From DATHBR01 sp036389955 (GTDB lineage Bacteria; Myxococcota; Myxococcia; Myxococcales; Myxococcaceae): a stretch of DNA of 64,000 bases. Below the pieces are notes generated by a model that was given only the letters and a program-made list of their open reading frames with translations, searched no databases and was not told the origin of the DNA. Made by a program: the position numbers and the translations under genes. The stretch spans positions 4,065 to 68,064 of the forward strand of contig DASVVJ010000112.1 in the NCBI GenBank assembly GCA_036389955.1, given 5' to 3'. Of the stretch, positions 21,475-30,248 are shown one piece after another; position 1 is the first letter of the stretch, and the number at the start of each line of letters is the position of its first letter.

Positions 21475-22581
21475 GTGACGGACGGACACAACAAGGTGGA
21501 CAGCGCGGCGGCCCAGTCGGCCTGGAGCCGCGAGCGGGTGGATCTCATCAAGCGGACCATCTGCCCCAAGGGCATCAGCGACGACGAGTTCGCGCTGTTC
21601 ATCGAGCAGTGCAAACGCTCGGGGCTGGATCCGCTGCTGAAGGAGGCCTTCTGCGTGGGCCGGAGGCAGAACACCGGCAGCCGGGAGCGGCCCAACTGGG
21701 TGATGCGCTACGAGTTCCAGCCCTCCGAGGCGGGGATGCTGGCGCGGGCAGAGCGCTTCCCGGACTTCAAGGGCATTCAGGCCAGCGCGGTGTACGCAGA
21801 GGACGAGATCATCGTGGATCAGGGCAAGGGCGAGGTGGTGCATCGCTTCAACCCGGCCAAGCGCAAGGGCGCGCTGGTGGGCGCCTGGGCGCGGGTGGTG
21901 CGCGAGGGCAAGCTGCCGGTAGTGGTGTGGCTGGATTTCTCGGGGTACGTCCAGCAGACGCCGCTGTGGGCGAAGATTCCCACGACGATGATCGAGAAGT
22001 GCGCCCGGGTGGCGGCGCTGCGCAAGGGCTACCCGGAGGCCTTCGGCGGCCTGTACGTGCGCGAAGAAATGCCGGCAGAGGAGTACGAGCCGACGACACC
22101 TGCGGTGGAAGAGCCCACTCCCACCAACGGCAACGGCACGTACGAGGTGCTCGGTCAGAAGCTGGGGCCGGTCAAGGCGTCCTTCCCTCCCCTGCCCACC
22201 GCGGCACCGAAGGAGGAGAAGGCGGCCAACAGTAACGGCACCACGCAGCTCAGCCTGGAGGCGCAGCCGGTAGCTCCGGCGTCTGCTCCCAAGGAGGAGC
22301 CGGTGGTGGTTCCGGCGGTGGAGCTGCCCAGGCCGAAGAACTCGGGCACGGTGGTGGCCTTCGGTCCCAACAAGGGGAAGACGGCCTCGGAACTCAGCGA
22401 TGAGGAGCTGAGCGAGACCATCGAGCTGGCGCACGAGAAGCTGATGGAGCAGCCCAAGGCGAAGTGGGCCAAGGCGATGCGAGAGAACCTCGCGGCGCTG
22501 GAGGCCGAGACGGAGCTGCGCTGCCGCGTGCCCACGGCCTCCGGAGTGAAGAAGGAGAAGGAAGTGTCCGCCGAGGCGTAG
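21475..22581 (+). CDS. bet: Phage-type recombination protein Bet (RecT superfamily)
   Basis: A 368-residue protein. Residues about 14-205 match the lambda Bet family of single-strand annealing proteins, with ICPKGISDDEFALFIEQCKR near the start, the DPLLKEAFCV region and the late WAKIPTTMIEKCARVAALRKGYP core. A Pro/Ala linker follows, then a C-terminal segment (about 300-355) with AFGPNKGKT, resembling the small domain at the end of some exonucleases (DUF3820-like). The GTG at 21475 has a strong GAGGAGAAG ribosome site; the in-frame ATG far upstream lies in the promoter region. No exonuclease partner, integrase or other phage gene is adjacent. It sits alone inside a tRNA cluster. Confidence 0.88.
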   Translation: MTDGHNKVDSAAAQSAWSRERVDLIKRTICPKGISDDEFALFIEQCKRSGLDPLLKEAFCVGRRQNTGSRERPNWVMRYEFQPSEAGMLARAERFPDFKGIQASAVYAEDEIIVDQGKGEVVHRFNPAKRKGALVGAWARVVREGKLPVVVWLDFSGYVQQTPLWAKIPTTMIEKCARVAALRKGYPEAFGGLYVREEMPAEEYEPTTPAVEEPTPTNGNGTYEVLGQKLGPVKASFPPLPTAAPKEEKAANSNGTTQLSLEAQPVAPASAPKEEPVVVPAVELPRPKNSGTVVAFGPNKGKTASELSDEELSETIELAHEKLMEQPKAKWAKAMRENLAALEAETELRCRVPTASGVKKEKEVSAEA

Positions 22582-22616
22582 CCTCCGGTGGAGCCCCTCA
22601 ACGGGCCTGAAACGAG

Positions 22617-22653
22617 AACGCCGTGCCGGGAAGCCCCTGGCACGGCGTTTTTT
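22617..22653 (+). terminator. Rho-independent terminator of the Bet gene
   Basis: An 11-bp perfect stem (22617-22627 with 22639-22649), an 11-base loop and a run of T. It lies 35 bases after the Bet stop and just before the tRNA-Arg gene on the other strand. Confidence 0.92.
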
Positions 22654-22658
22654 CTGAG

Positions 22659-22732
22659 CGCGCCCAGAGGGACTTGAACCCCCAACCCTCGGCTTCGAAG
22701 GCCGATGCTCTATCCAGTTGAGCTATAGGCGC
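22659..22732 (-). tRNA. tRNA-Arg (anticodon UCG)
   Basis: Acceptor stem GCGCCTA with TGGGCGC, anticodon loop CTTCGAA between TCGGC and GCCGA, T-loop GGTTCAAGTCC, on the minus strand. Confidence 0.95.
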
Positions 22733-22755
22733 TTGGGGTACGGGAGCTAAAAGTG

Positions 22756-22830
22756 GGCGGCCAACCGGGATCGAACCGGTAACCTCTGGAGTCACAGTCC
22801 AGCGCTCTAACCAGTTGAGCTATGGCCGCC
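22756..22830 (-). tRNA. tRNA-His (anticodon GUG)
   Basis: Acceptor stem GCGGCCA with TGGCCGC, anticodon loop CTGTGAC. An encoded G at position -1 pairs with C73, the identity mark of tRNA-His. Confidence 0.95.
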
Positions 22831-22913
22831 ATCTGCAGCGGTTACTTCATGAAGCGGCGGCTTCCCTACCGTGGATCCGAGGGCCGTTTCAAGGCCCAAG
22901 TGCACAACAGGGC

Positions 22914-22990
22914 TGGCGCCCCAGGCAGGACTCGAACCTGCGACCCCCGGCTTAGAAGGCCGGTGCTCTATCCAGCTGAGCTACTGGAGC
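22914..22990 (-). tRNA. tRNA-Arg (anticodon UCU)
   Basis: Acceptor stem GCTCCAG with CTGGGGC, anticodon loop CTTCTAA between CCGGC and GCCGG. This is the only tRNA in the cluster in which the 3' CCA is encoded (22914-22916). Confidence 0.95.
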
Positions 22991-23010
22991 ACTTACGTCC
23001 GTTTACAACG

Positions 23011-23086
<76 letters not shown>

Positions 23087-23132
23087 ATTTGAAGCCGGTC
23101 ATTCTTGTGTCATCGCGGACGGACGTGCAAGG

Positions 23133-23735
23133 TCAACCTGCCTGACGTGTCAACAGGCCCACCAACACCGGCCGCATCTTCCGGAAGGCCTCCCCCCGGT
23201 GGGACACCCCTGCTTTCTCCTCGGAAGTCAGCTCCGCCATCGTCTTCCCCAGGGCCGGGATGAAGAAAACCGGGTCGTACCCGAAGCCGTGTTCCCCTTT
23301 CGGGCCATGGAGGATGCGGCCCTCGCAGCGCCCCACCTCGATGTGGCTCTTGCCTTCCGGCAGCACCAGGCACAGCGCGCACCGGAACGCGGCCGTGCGC
23401 CGCTCCTCGGGCACGCCTGAGAGCTCTCCGAGCAGCTTCTCGTAGCGAGCCCGGTCATCCCCGGGCGCATACCTCGCGGAGTGAACTCCAGGTCGGCCTC
23501 CCAGTGCGTCCACGCACAGCCCCGAGTCGTCCGCCAGGCTGGGCAGGCCCGTGGCCTCGGCGTAGGCGCGGGCCTTCTTCTCCGCGTTCCCTTCGAAGGT
23601 CTCTGCGTCCTCCACCGGCTCGGGCACGGGCGGCAGGTCCTTGAGGGACACCACCTCCACCGCATCTCCCACCAGCCCGCGCAGTTCCTTCAGCTTGCCC
23701 GCGTTGGTGGTGGCGAAGAGCAGCCGGGGCTTCAT
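23133..23735 (-). CDS. rdgB: Non-canonical purine NTP pyrophosphatase (RdgB/HAM1)
   Basis: A 200-residue RdgB/HAM1 protein that hydrolyses ITP, dITP and XTP to keep damaged purines out of nucleic acids. The N-terminal ATTNAGKLKEL, the LADDSGLCVDAL metal-binding motif, GFGYDPVF and the late SHRGEAFRKM are all typical. It overlaps rph by 4 bases, a pairing seen in many bacteria. Confidence 0.97.
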   Translation of the reverse strand: MKPRLLFATTNAGKLKELRGLVGDAVEVVSLKDLPPVPEPVEDAETFEGNAEKKARAYAEATGLPSLADDSGLCVDALGGRPGVHSARYAPGDDRARYEKLLGELSGVPEERRTAAFRCALCLVLPEGKSHIEVGRCEGRILHGPKGEHGFGYDPVFFIPALGKTMAELTSEEKAGVSHRGEAFRKMRPVLVGLLTRQAG

Positions 23736-24463
23736 CCCAGCACCTTCGCCTGCGCCGCGGTGAGCGCCTGAATCGCCGCCAGGCCTCCGTCCATCATCGC
23801 GTCGAGCTGCTTGCGGTCGAAGAGCTTGTGCTCGGCGGTGCCCTGCACCTCGACGATGCGGCCGTCTCCGCTGGCCACCAGGTTGAGGTCCACCTCCGCG
23901 CTGGAGTCCTCCTCGTAGTCCAGGTCCACCCTCACCTCGCCCTTCACCACGCCCACGGACACCGCCGCCAGCGGGGTGAGCGCCGGAATCTTCGACATGA
24001 CTCCCCGGCTCTGCAGGTTGCGCAGCGCCATCACCAGCGCCACGTACGCCCCGGTGATGGAGGCGGTGCGCGTGCCTCCGTCCGCCTGGAGCACGTCACA
24101 GTCGATCGTCAGCGTGCGCGGCCCCAGCGCCGCCAGGTCCACCGCCGCGCGCATGGAGCGGCCAATCAGCCGCTGGATCTCCATCGTGCGCCCGCTCTGC
24201 TTGCCCTTGGCCGCCTCGCGCTGCGTGCGCGTGTGCGTCGAGCGCGGGAGCATGCCGTACTCGGCCGTCACCCAGCCGGTGCCCTTGCCCATCAGGTGCG
24301 GCGGCACGCGCTCCTCCACCGAGCAGGTGACGAGCACGTGGGTGTAGCCGAACTCCACCCGCGCCGAGCCCTCGGCATGACGGGAGACTCCGGGTGTGAG
24401 GGTGACGGGGCGAAGCTCCAGCGCACCACGGTTGAAGGACCTCACGGGCAGCTCCTCGGGCAA
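23732..24463 (-). CDS. rph: Ribonuclease PH
   Basis: A 243-residue phosphorolytic 3'-5' exoribonuclease that trims tRNA precursors. The family motifs RPVTLTPG, GTGWVTAEYGMLPRSTHTR and DCDVLQADGGTRTA are present and the length is normal. It is translated just ahead of rdgB with a 4-base overlap, and both lie directly downstream (in transcription) of the amidase region, upstream of the tRNA cluster. Confidence 0.97.
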   Translation of the reverse strand: MPEELPVRSFNRGALELRPVTLTPGVSRHAEGSARVEFGYTHVLVTCSVEERVPPHLMGKGTGWVTAEYGMLPRSTHTRTQREAAKGKQSGRTMEIQRLIGRSMRAAVDLAALGPRTLTIDCDVLQADGGTRTASITGAYVALVMALRNLQSRGVMSKIPALTPLAAVSVGVVKGEVRVDLDYEEDSSAEVDLNLVASGDGRIVEVQGTAEHKLFDRKQLDAMMDGGLAAIQALTAAQAKVLG

Positions 24464-24503
24464 GAGAGAGCCGCCTCTCTAGCAGAGCCACCCCCTCTCG
24501 GCG

Positions 24504-25325
24504 CTAGAGAGAAGCGGGGGTGGCCACTGGCGCGGCCTCTTCTGTCTTCTCGGGAGCAGCTACCGCCGGGGCGCTGTCGCGCTTGCGCTGCTCGGCCAGG
24601 AACTCTTTCACGCCCTCGGTGATCGCCGTGGCCAGCTTCTCCTGGTACTCGCCGCCTCCCAGCCGCCGGCCCTCCTCGGGATGCGAGATGTAGCCCACCT
24701 CGATGAGCACCGCCGGCGCCCCCACTCCCGTCAGCACGTAGAAGGGCGCCTGGTGGACTCCACGGTCCGTGGCTCCCGTGGCGCCAATGAGCTGCTGGTG
24801 GATGAAGTACGCCAGCCGCGAGGAGCCCGCGTGCGCCTCCATCCGCACCAGATCCTTGAGGATGAAGTTCAGCGTGGAGTCGTTCTCCGACGCCTGGGAC
24901 ACCGGCGCCTCTGCGTTCTCCCGGGCTGCCACCGCGCTCGCCCGCTCTCCCGAGGCCGAGGCGGACAGGAAGTACGTCTCGATGCCCTCGATGCGCTCGC
25001 GCAGCTTCCGGGTGGGCATCGAGTTGGCGTGGACGGACAGGAAGATGTCCGGCCGCTTCGCGTTGGTGAACTCCACCCGGTTGGGCAACGGCAGCGTACC
25101 GTCCTTCTCGCGGGTGAGGAACACCGTGGCCCCCACCTCCTTCTCCAGCTTCGCCCTCAACTTCTTGGCGATCTGGAGCACGACCTCCTTCTCGAGCAGG
25201 CTCCCGGGCCCCTTCGCCCCCTCCTGCGAGCCGCCGTGCCCCGCGTCGATGACGATGCGAGGCCCCGCAAGCGAGGAGGTGGCCAACAACAGCAGCGCAA
25301 GGGAGGCAATGGTGCGGAGCGTCAT
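24504..25325 (-). CDS. N-acetylmuramoyl-L-alanine amidase (Amidase_3)
   Basis: A 273-residue cell-wall amidase. Residues 1-20 are a Sec signal; the catalytic domain follows directly. Zinc ligands: His in DAGHGG (near 29), Glu in LLEKEV (near 45), His in LSVHANS (near 98), and the catalytic Glu in VLIEVGYISH (near 215). It cleaves the bond between MurNAc and the stem peptide, typically during cell separation. The last 40 residues are an Ala/Pro-rich tail with no recognised domain. No AMIN or LysM targeting domain is present. Confidence 0.95.
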   Translation of the reverse strand: MTLRTIASLALLLLATSSLAGPRIVIDAGHGGSQEGAKGPGSLLEKEVVLQIAKKLRAKLEKEVGATVFLTREKDGTLPLPNRVEFTNAKRPDIFLSVHANSMPTRKLRERIEGIETYFLSASASGERASAVAARENAEAPVSQASENDSTLNFILKDLVRMEAHAGSSRLAYFIHQQLIGATGATDRGVHQAPFYVLTGVGAPAVLIEVGYISHPEEGRRLGGGEYQEKLATAITEGVKEFLAEQRKRDSAPAVAAPEKTEEAAPVATPASL

Positions 25326-25382
25326 GCTGCTCCGGATGCTACCGAAGGCCGGGCCCTGGGGTGAATCCCCGGTCCCCTGCCC

Positions 25383-26438
25383 TCATCCCACCACATCGAT
25401 GCCTGGCCGCCCGCTCGACACTTCGCCGATGAGCGCCGCGTCCACTCCGGCCTTCTCCAGGGCGATGAGCGCCTTGCGCGCGTCCTTCGCCGGTACCGAG
25501 GCCAGCAGCCCGCCGTTGGTCTGCGCGTCGGCGAGCACCCACTGAATCTCCTCGGGCAGTCCCTCGGGGAAGCGCACGCGCTTCTTCACGTGCGCGAGGT
25601 TGCTCTTCGTCCCCCCAGGCACCACGCCCTGCGAGGCCAGCGCCGGCACCTCCTGGATGATGGGGATGCGCTCCAGCGCCAGCGCGGCCCGCGCCTTGGC
25701 TCCCGTCATCATCTCCAGCAGGTGGCCCAGCAGCCCGAAGCCCGTCACGTCCGTGAGCGCGTTCACCTTGAACTTGCCCGAGGCGAACGTCTCGCCCGCG
25801 GCCCGGTTCAGCGCGGACATCACCGCCACCACCTGCTTGGTGAGCGCCTTGGAGGCCACGCCCCGCTTGATCGCCGTGGTGGCGATGCCCGAGCCCAACG
25901 GCTTGGTGAGAATGAGCACGTCCCCCGGCTTCGCGCCCGCGTTGGTCAGCACCTTCTTCGGGTGCACCACACCGGTGACGGCCATGCCGTACTTGGGCTC
26001 GGGGTCCTGCACGCTGTGCCCACCCAGGATGGGAATGCCCGCCTCGTCCGCCTTCGCCTGTCCGCCCGCGAGGATCTTCGAGAGAATCTTGAGCGGCAGT
26101 TCCTTCGGAAAGCCCACCAGGTTGAGCGCGAACAGCGGCCGGGCGCCCATCGCGTAGATGTCCGAGAGCGCGTTGGCCGCGGCGATGGCCCCGAACTGGA
26201 ACGGGTCGTCCACCACCGGAGGGAAGAAGTCCACCGTCTCCACCACGGCCAGGCCGGGCGCCAGACGGTACACGGCCGCGTCATCGTTGGTGGAGAAGCC
26301 CACCAGCGCGTGCGGTCCCTGCGCAGTCTTCAGTTGGCGCAGGACCTGCGCCAGATCGGCGGGCCGGATCTTGGCCGCTCAACCCGCGCAGTGACTCAAT
26401 TCCGTCAGGCGCTTGGGCTTTCCCTGTTCGTCAGCCAT
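25383..26438 (-). CDS. selD: Selenide, water dikinase SelD, selenocysteine-containing
   Basis: SelD makes selenophosphate from selenide and ATP for selenocysteine and selenouridine. The full protein is 351 residues from the ATG at 26438, with an in-frame UGA at codon 20 (26379-26381). The context SHCAG-U-AAKI aligns with the GAG-C-GCKI active site of E. coli SelD, so the UGA replaces catalytic Cys17 and the Lys is kept at +3. The rest is typical: FSTNDDAAVY, ANALSDIYAMG, GGHSVQDPEPKYG and TDVTGFGLLGHL. A hairpin with a GUC loop follows the UGA. Read without recoding, only a shortened frame from 26303 would be called, lacking the active site. The genome should therefore also carry selA, selB and selC. 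Confidence 0.94.
26335..26353 (-). promoter_or_regulatory. Candidate SECIS hairpin in selD
   Basis: A perfect 8-bp stem (TGGCGCAG with CTGCGCCA) closed by GUC on the minus strand. The loop lies about 33 bases after the UGA and begins with G-U, as bacterial SECIS loops usually do. It fits the distance window known for such elements. Confidence 0.65.
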
Positions 26439-26446
26439 GGTTCCCC

Positions 26447-27391
26447 TCACCCCATCTGCACGTAATCGCGCTTGATCAGCTGCAGCACCGCCTCGGCCGT
26501 CAGCACGTCGTCCTGGTCCGAGTGGTCCAGCACGCCGTTCAAGGTGCCGTAGTTGTGCACCAACTGCAGCACGTCCATCAGCTCCGGCGTCAGCTCCTTG
26601 AGCGGCGCCGTCATCGGCTGGGCCAGCCGGATGGGCCCGTTCAGGTCCGGCAGGCTCGGCTGAATGCGCTTGAACTCGTCGAGCTGGCGCAGCGCGTCCA
26701 TCAACAGCGCCTCGGTGGACGAGTCCATCTCCACCATGAACTCCTGGGTGTCGGCCGGGCGCAGCTCGAAGTCGCCCGTCTCCCAGGTGATGATGCGGTT
26801 GAAGCTCTTCTGCGGACCCAGGTTGTGGTTCTCGTCGATCACCGCGTAGTACACGCGGCCCTGGCGCAGATAGATCTTGCCCTCGCGCTCGTTGCTGATC
26901 ACCAGCACGCCGTTCTTCTTCGACGTGTGGAACAGCTGCAGCAGGTCCGGCAGCGGGATCTCTTCGATCTTGCCCGTCATGGACGAAGTCTTGGTGGAGC
27001 GTGCCGCCTGAGCCGCGGCCGCCTCCTCCAGCTTCTGCTTCGCCATGCTCTCGTCCACGTTGGCCGAGTCCGCGCCCTGGTGGATCAGCTTGAGGATCGA
27101 GGTGCCGATGAGGATTCGGTCCCCCTCCTTCAGCCGCGCCTGCTTCACCTTCTCGCCGTTGACGAAGGTGCCGTTGGTCGAGCCGAGATCCTCGATGGTG
27201 ATGGCGCCGTTGGAGACCTGAATCTTCGCGTGCTTGCGCGAGACCATGTCCTCCACGAGCACCATGTCCAGCTCGCTCGAGCGGCCAATGACGATCTGCT
27301 TGTCCGTCTTCAGAGGGAACTCGCCCCCCTGATACTTCCCGGAGATGAACTTGAGGGCGAAAGCCTTCGCCGACCCACTCGGAGTGCTCAC
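26447..27391 (-). CDS. FHA and DUF4388 domain protein
   Basis: A 314-residue cytosolic protein. Residues 12-103 form an FHA domain with IGRSS, SRKHA and STNGTFVN, which binds phosphothreonine. Residues about 138-235 form a DUF4388 (PATAN-like) domain, frequent in myxobacteria and linked to signalling. The rest (to 314) is helical and unassigned. It lies 8 bases before selD in the same orientation and 37 after the TPR gene. The partner kinase is not nearby. Function beyond phosphopeptide sensing is unknown. Confidence 0.9.
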   Translation of the reverse strand: MSTPSGSAKAFALKFISGKYQGGEFPLKTDKQIVIGRSSELDMVLVEDMVSRKHAKIQVSNGAITIEDLGSTNGTFVNGEKVKQARLKEGDRILIGTSILKLIHQGADSANVDESMAKQKLEEAAAAQAARSTKTSSMTGKIEEIPLPDLLQLFHTSKKNGVLVISNEREGKIYLRQGRVYYAVIDENHNLGPQKSFNRIITWETGDFELRPADTQEFMVEMDSSTEALLMDALRQLDEFKRIQPSLPDLNGPIRLAQPMTAPLKELTPELMDVLQLVHNYGTLNGVLDHSDQDDVLTAEAVLQLIKRDYVQMG

Positions 27392-27428
27392 GGTACCGAG
27401 ACCTCGATGAAGAGGGTTTCCATGGATA

Positions 27429-28154
27429 TCAGCCCGCCTGCTCGGCCTTCCCCGCCGGCTCCTTCACCAGATTCAGATACATCTGCGCGCTCTTGTTGCC
27501 GGGGCTGCGCACCAGCACGTCGTCCCACACCTTCACCGCCTCCGCGCGCCGCCCCGCCGAGTAAAGCGCGATTCCGTAATGCACGCGACCCGGCATGAAC
27601 GAGGGATTCTGATCAATCGCCTGCTCGAACTGCTTGATTGCCTCGTCGTGACGGCCCGCGTCCCGCAAGGCATCGCCCAGCTTGACCCGGATGTCCACGA
27701 ACTGAGGGCACAACGCCAGCGCCCGCTGGTACTCCTCGATGGCCTGGGGCCACCCGCCGTTGGAGGCGAACACGTCGCCAATGTCGGCATACATGTTGGC
27801 GATCTTCCCCTTCACGTAGGGGTCCATGTCGCCCGGGGTGCTCTTCTGCCGGGCGAGGGCGGCCTGGTAGACCTCCTTCGCCTCGGCGTACTTGCCCATG
27901 TCGTTGTAGATGACGGCCAGGTTGAGGGCCGCCTCCGTATAAGCCGGGTTGACGCGCAGCGCGGCCTCGAACGCCCGCTGGGCCCGGGCGAACTGCCCCT
28001 GGTCGTGGTAGATGATGCCGAGCATGTTGTAGACGTCGGCGAACGACTGATTCTGCTCGACCACCTGCGACAGGTACTGCTCGGCCTGCGCGTACTGCTT
28101 CTTGTCGAAGTACCCCCGCCCGAGGGTCAGCAGTTGCTTGAGCGGCTCGTCCAT
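27429..28154 (-). CDS. TPR repeat protein
   Basis: A 241-residue protein made almost wholly of tetratricopeptide repeats (about six, residues 10-225), with hallmarks such as YNMLGIIYHDQGQFARA and ALNLAVIYNDMGKYAEA. No signal peptide is visible from the ATG at 28154; a longer frame starts at 28190. TPRs mediate protein contacts. It precedes the FHA-DUF4388 gene by 37 bases and may act with it. Confidence 0.88.
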   Translation of the reverse strand: MDEPLKQLLTLGRGYFDKKQYAQAEQYLSQVVEQNQSFADVYNMLGIIYHDQGQFARAQRAFEAALRVNPAYTEAALNLAVIYNDMGKYAEAKEVYQAALARQKSTPGDMDPYVKGKIANMYADIGDVFASNGGWPQAIEEYQRALALCPQFVDIRVKLGDALRDAGRHDEAIKQFEQAIDQNPSFMPGRVHYGIALYSAGRRAEAVKVWDDVLVRSPGNKSAQMYLNLVKEPAGKAEQAG

Positions 28155-28201
28155 GTCCCAACCTTGCCAGGCACAGCACTCCCGGCGCACGGAGCGCTAG
28201 C

Positions 28202-28924
28202 CTACATGAGAGAAGGCGAAAAGAAGAATTCCTCGCCTCTTCGTATCAAGATCAGCTGTCGCTCGCCCTTCTGATCGACCGGACGCGAAGGCAACACCCC
28301 CTCCAGTCGCCAGTGCTCGGAGGCCACCGCTTCGTCCCGCTCCAGCCGCAGGTACCAGGCTTCAACCCTGTAGCGCCGCTGCTTGAGCGCCCGCAGCGCT
28401 TCCAGCTCCGGGCCTCCCACCTCCACCGTGCCGCCCCCATCGCCGTCCGCCGGCGCCGCCAGCCGCGCCAGGGCCTCCATCTCTCCTGCCTCCAGCGCCC
28501 GGCGCCGGGCCTCCAGCGCCGTCACCACCGCCACCAGCCGCGGCACCAGCTGCCCCTCCGGCACCCACTCTCCATTCTTGAGAATGAAAGGCACCCGCTC
28601 CACGCCCAGGGAGCTGACCCGGGTGGTCCCCAGGGTGCCGGTGAAGTCCAGGGTGGCCAGCGCCTCCGCGCGCTGCCCACCGGGCTCGGCGCGCACGGTG
28701 ATGAGGGCGAAGCGGTGCTGGCGGGCGGTGAGCGGTGTGGGGATACCTGCGAGAGACAGCGAGAGGCCGTCCTGCTCGGTGCTCTTGAGGAAGGTGATGA
28801 TCTCCGTCTCGGGCCCGGCGGCCTTGCCCAGCAGCCGAGGCCCCAGCATCGCCAGCGCCAGCCCGAGCGCGAGCGCGAAAATCAGAATGCCGCCCAGCCT
28901 GCTCCAGTCCTCGCTGCTCCTCAC
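28202..28924 (-). CDS. Membrane-anchored protein, unknown
   Basis: A 240-residue protein with one N-terminal membrane helix (about 11-32) and a soluble region that would face the periplasm. I do not recognise a domain. The start overlaps the end of bamD by 4 bases, so it is translationally coupled to an outer-membrane assembly gene. It may serve the envelope, but this is only context. Confidence 0.75.
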   Translation of the reverse strand: MRSSEDWSRLGGILIFALALGLALAMLGPRLLGKAAGPETEIITFLKSTEQDGLSLSLAGIPTPLTARQHRFALITVRAEPGGQRAEALATLDFTGTLGTTRVSSLGVERVPFILKNGEWVPEGQLVPRLVAVVTALEARRRALEAGEMEALARLAAPADGDGGGTVEVGGPELEALRALKQRRYRVEAWYLRLERDEAVASEHWRLEGVLPSRPVDQKGERQLILIRRGEEFFFSPSLM

Positions 28925-29691
28925 GACCCGAGCATACGCTGAGCCCGATCCGCGGCGGGCGTGTTCGGCAGCCGTTGGATGACCTTGCGCAGCGTCTCCT
29001 GGGCGCGCTCGGTGTCCTTGAGCCTCACGTAGGCATCATGCAGCGAGAAGAGGGCCTCCTCTTCGTACTTCGTACCCGGGTAGCGGCTGAGCATGCCCTC
29101 CAGGCGCTGGGCCACCGCCTTCCAGCGCTCGCGCTTGCGGTAGAAGGCGGCCACGTACATCTCGTGCTCGGCCATGCGGCGCTTGGCATCCTCCGCGTGC
29201 ACCTTGGCCTCGTCGGCGTACTCCGACTTCGGGTACTGGCGCAGGAAGTCGTTCATCGCCCGGAGCGCGGACAACACGTCCGTCTGGTCCTTCTCTTCCG
29301 AGGGCGGCAGCAGGATGAAGTCGGAGGGCATCTCCTTCACGTGCGTGAGCGCGGCCTGGTAGGCGGCGTAGTCCACCTTGGGGTGCGTGGGGTGCAGCTT
29401 CACGAAGGACTGGTACTTCTCCCGCGCCTCGGGGAACCGGTCCTGGTTGAAGCTGGTGTCCGCCAGCCGCAGCTCCGCCTCCTTCGAGGCCTCCAGGTAG
29501 GGGAACTTCGTCCGCACGAACTCGAAGTACTGCTCGGCCCGGAGGTAGTCATTGTCCTCCAGGGCCTCGTTTCCCAGGCGCAAGTTGGCCTCGGCCTGGG
29601 AGGCATAGCTGGGAGGAGCAGCCTCTCCGGACATGGAGGCACAGCCGGCGCACAGCAGGAGAGCAGTCAGGCAGGTAACGGTGAGACGCAT
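28921..29691 (-). CDS. bamD: Outer membrane assembly lipoprotein BamD
   Basis: A 256-residue lipoprotein with the lipobox LCAGC (Cys17). TPR-like repeats follow: QAEANLRLGNEALEDNDYLRA, KEAELRLADTSFNQDRFPEA, and the longer family segment with ALRAMNDFLRQYPKSEYADEA typical of BamD/ComL. It belongs to the Bam complex that folds beta-barrel proteins into the outer membrane. I set the start at the ATG 29691, which begins the signal; a longer frame to 29922 covers recX. Confidence 0.9.
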   Translation of the reverse strand: MRLTVTCLTALLLCAGCASMSGEAAPPSYASQAEANLRLGNEALEDNDYLRAEQYFEFVRTKFPYLEASKEAELRLADTSFNQDRFPEAREKYQSFVKLHPTHPKVDYAAYQAALTHVKEMPSDFILLPPSEEKDQTDVLSALRAMNDFLRQYPKSEYADEAKVHAEDAKRRMAEHEMYVAAFYRKRERWKAVAQRLEGMLSRYPGTKYEEEALFSLHDAYVRLKDTERAQETLRKVIQRLPNTPAADRAQRMLGS

Positions 29692-29707
29692 GAGCACGCC
29701 GTGCAAG

Positions 29708-30214
29708 CTAATCGTCCCGCCCCGAGGGGTCCAGCGCTGGTTCTCCGAGCACCCGCTCGATGACATCCTCGGAGAATCCCCGGCTGTGGAGGAGGCGTCC
29801 GGCCCGCGCGTGCTCTTTGGGCGAAAGCGGACGGCCCAGCAGCCCCCGGCGCTCGAGCACCTGCCGCGCCGTGGCCAGCGCGTCGAACTCCACCTCGCCG
29901 CTGGCGGTGGACAGCGCCTCACGCGCCACCTTGCCCTCCAGGCCGTGCGCCTTCAGCCGCTGGAGCACCTGGGCCGGGCCGAACTTCCCCCGGCGAAGCA
30001 GCGCGGCGGCCCGGTCCTGCGCGAAGCGCGCGTCGTCCAGGTAGCCCAGGCCCTGGAGCTTCTCCAGCACCTGCTCCTGCACCGGGCCGGAGAAGCCCTT
30101 GCGCCCCATGGCGAGCTTCAGCTCGTGCCGGCTGCGGGCGCGCACGGCCAACAGGCGCAGGCACGCATCCGTCGCCTTCCTCACGAGCTCGGAGCTGTCC
30201 TCCTCCGTCGTCAT
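29708..30214 (-). CDS. recX: Regulatory protein RecX
   Basis: A 168-residue RecX protein of three-helix repeats, with ARSRHELKLAMGRKGF, LGYLDDARFAQD and LLHSRGFSEDVIERVL. RecX limits RecA filaments. recA is not adjacent here; bamD follows after 16 bases. The ATG at 30214 is preferred to a longer frame from 30358 that would overlap the divergent gene. Promoters for both must fall in the 34-base gap or inside the genes. Confidence 0.9.
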   Translation of the reverse strand: MTTEEDSSELVRKATDACLRLLAVRARSRHELKLAMGRKGFSGPVQEQVLEKLQGLGYLDDARFAQDRAAALLRRGKFGPAQVLQRLKAHGLEGKVAREALSTASGEVEFDALATARQVLERRGLLGRPLSPKEHARAGRLLHSRGFSEDVIERVLGEPALDPSGRDD

Positions 30215-30248
30215 CGCTTGTTCTCTAGCATGTGGTAACAGGCGCGGC

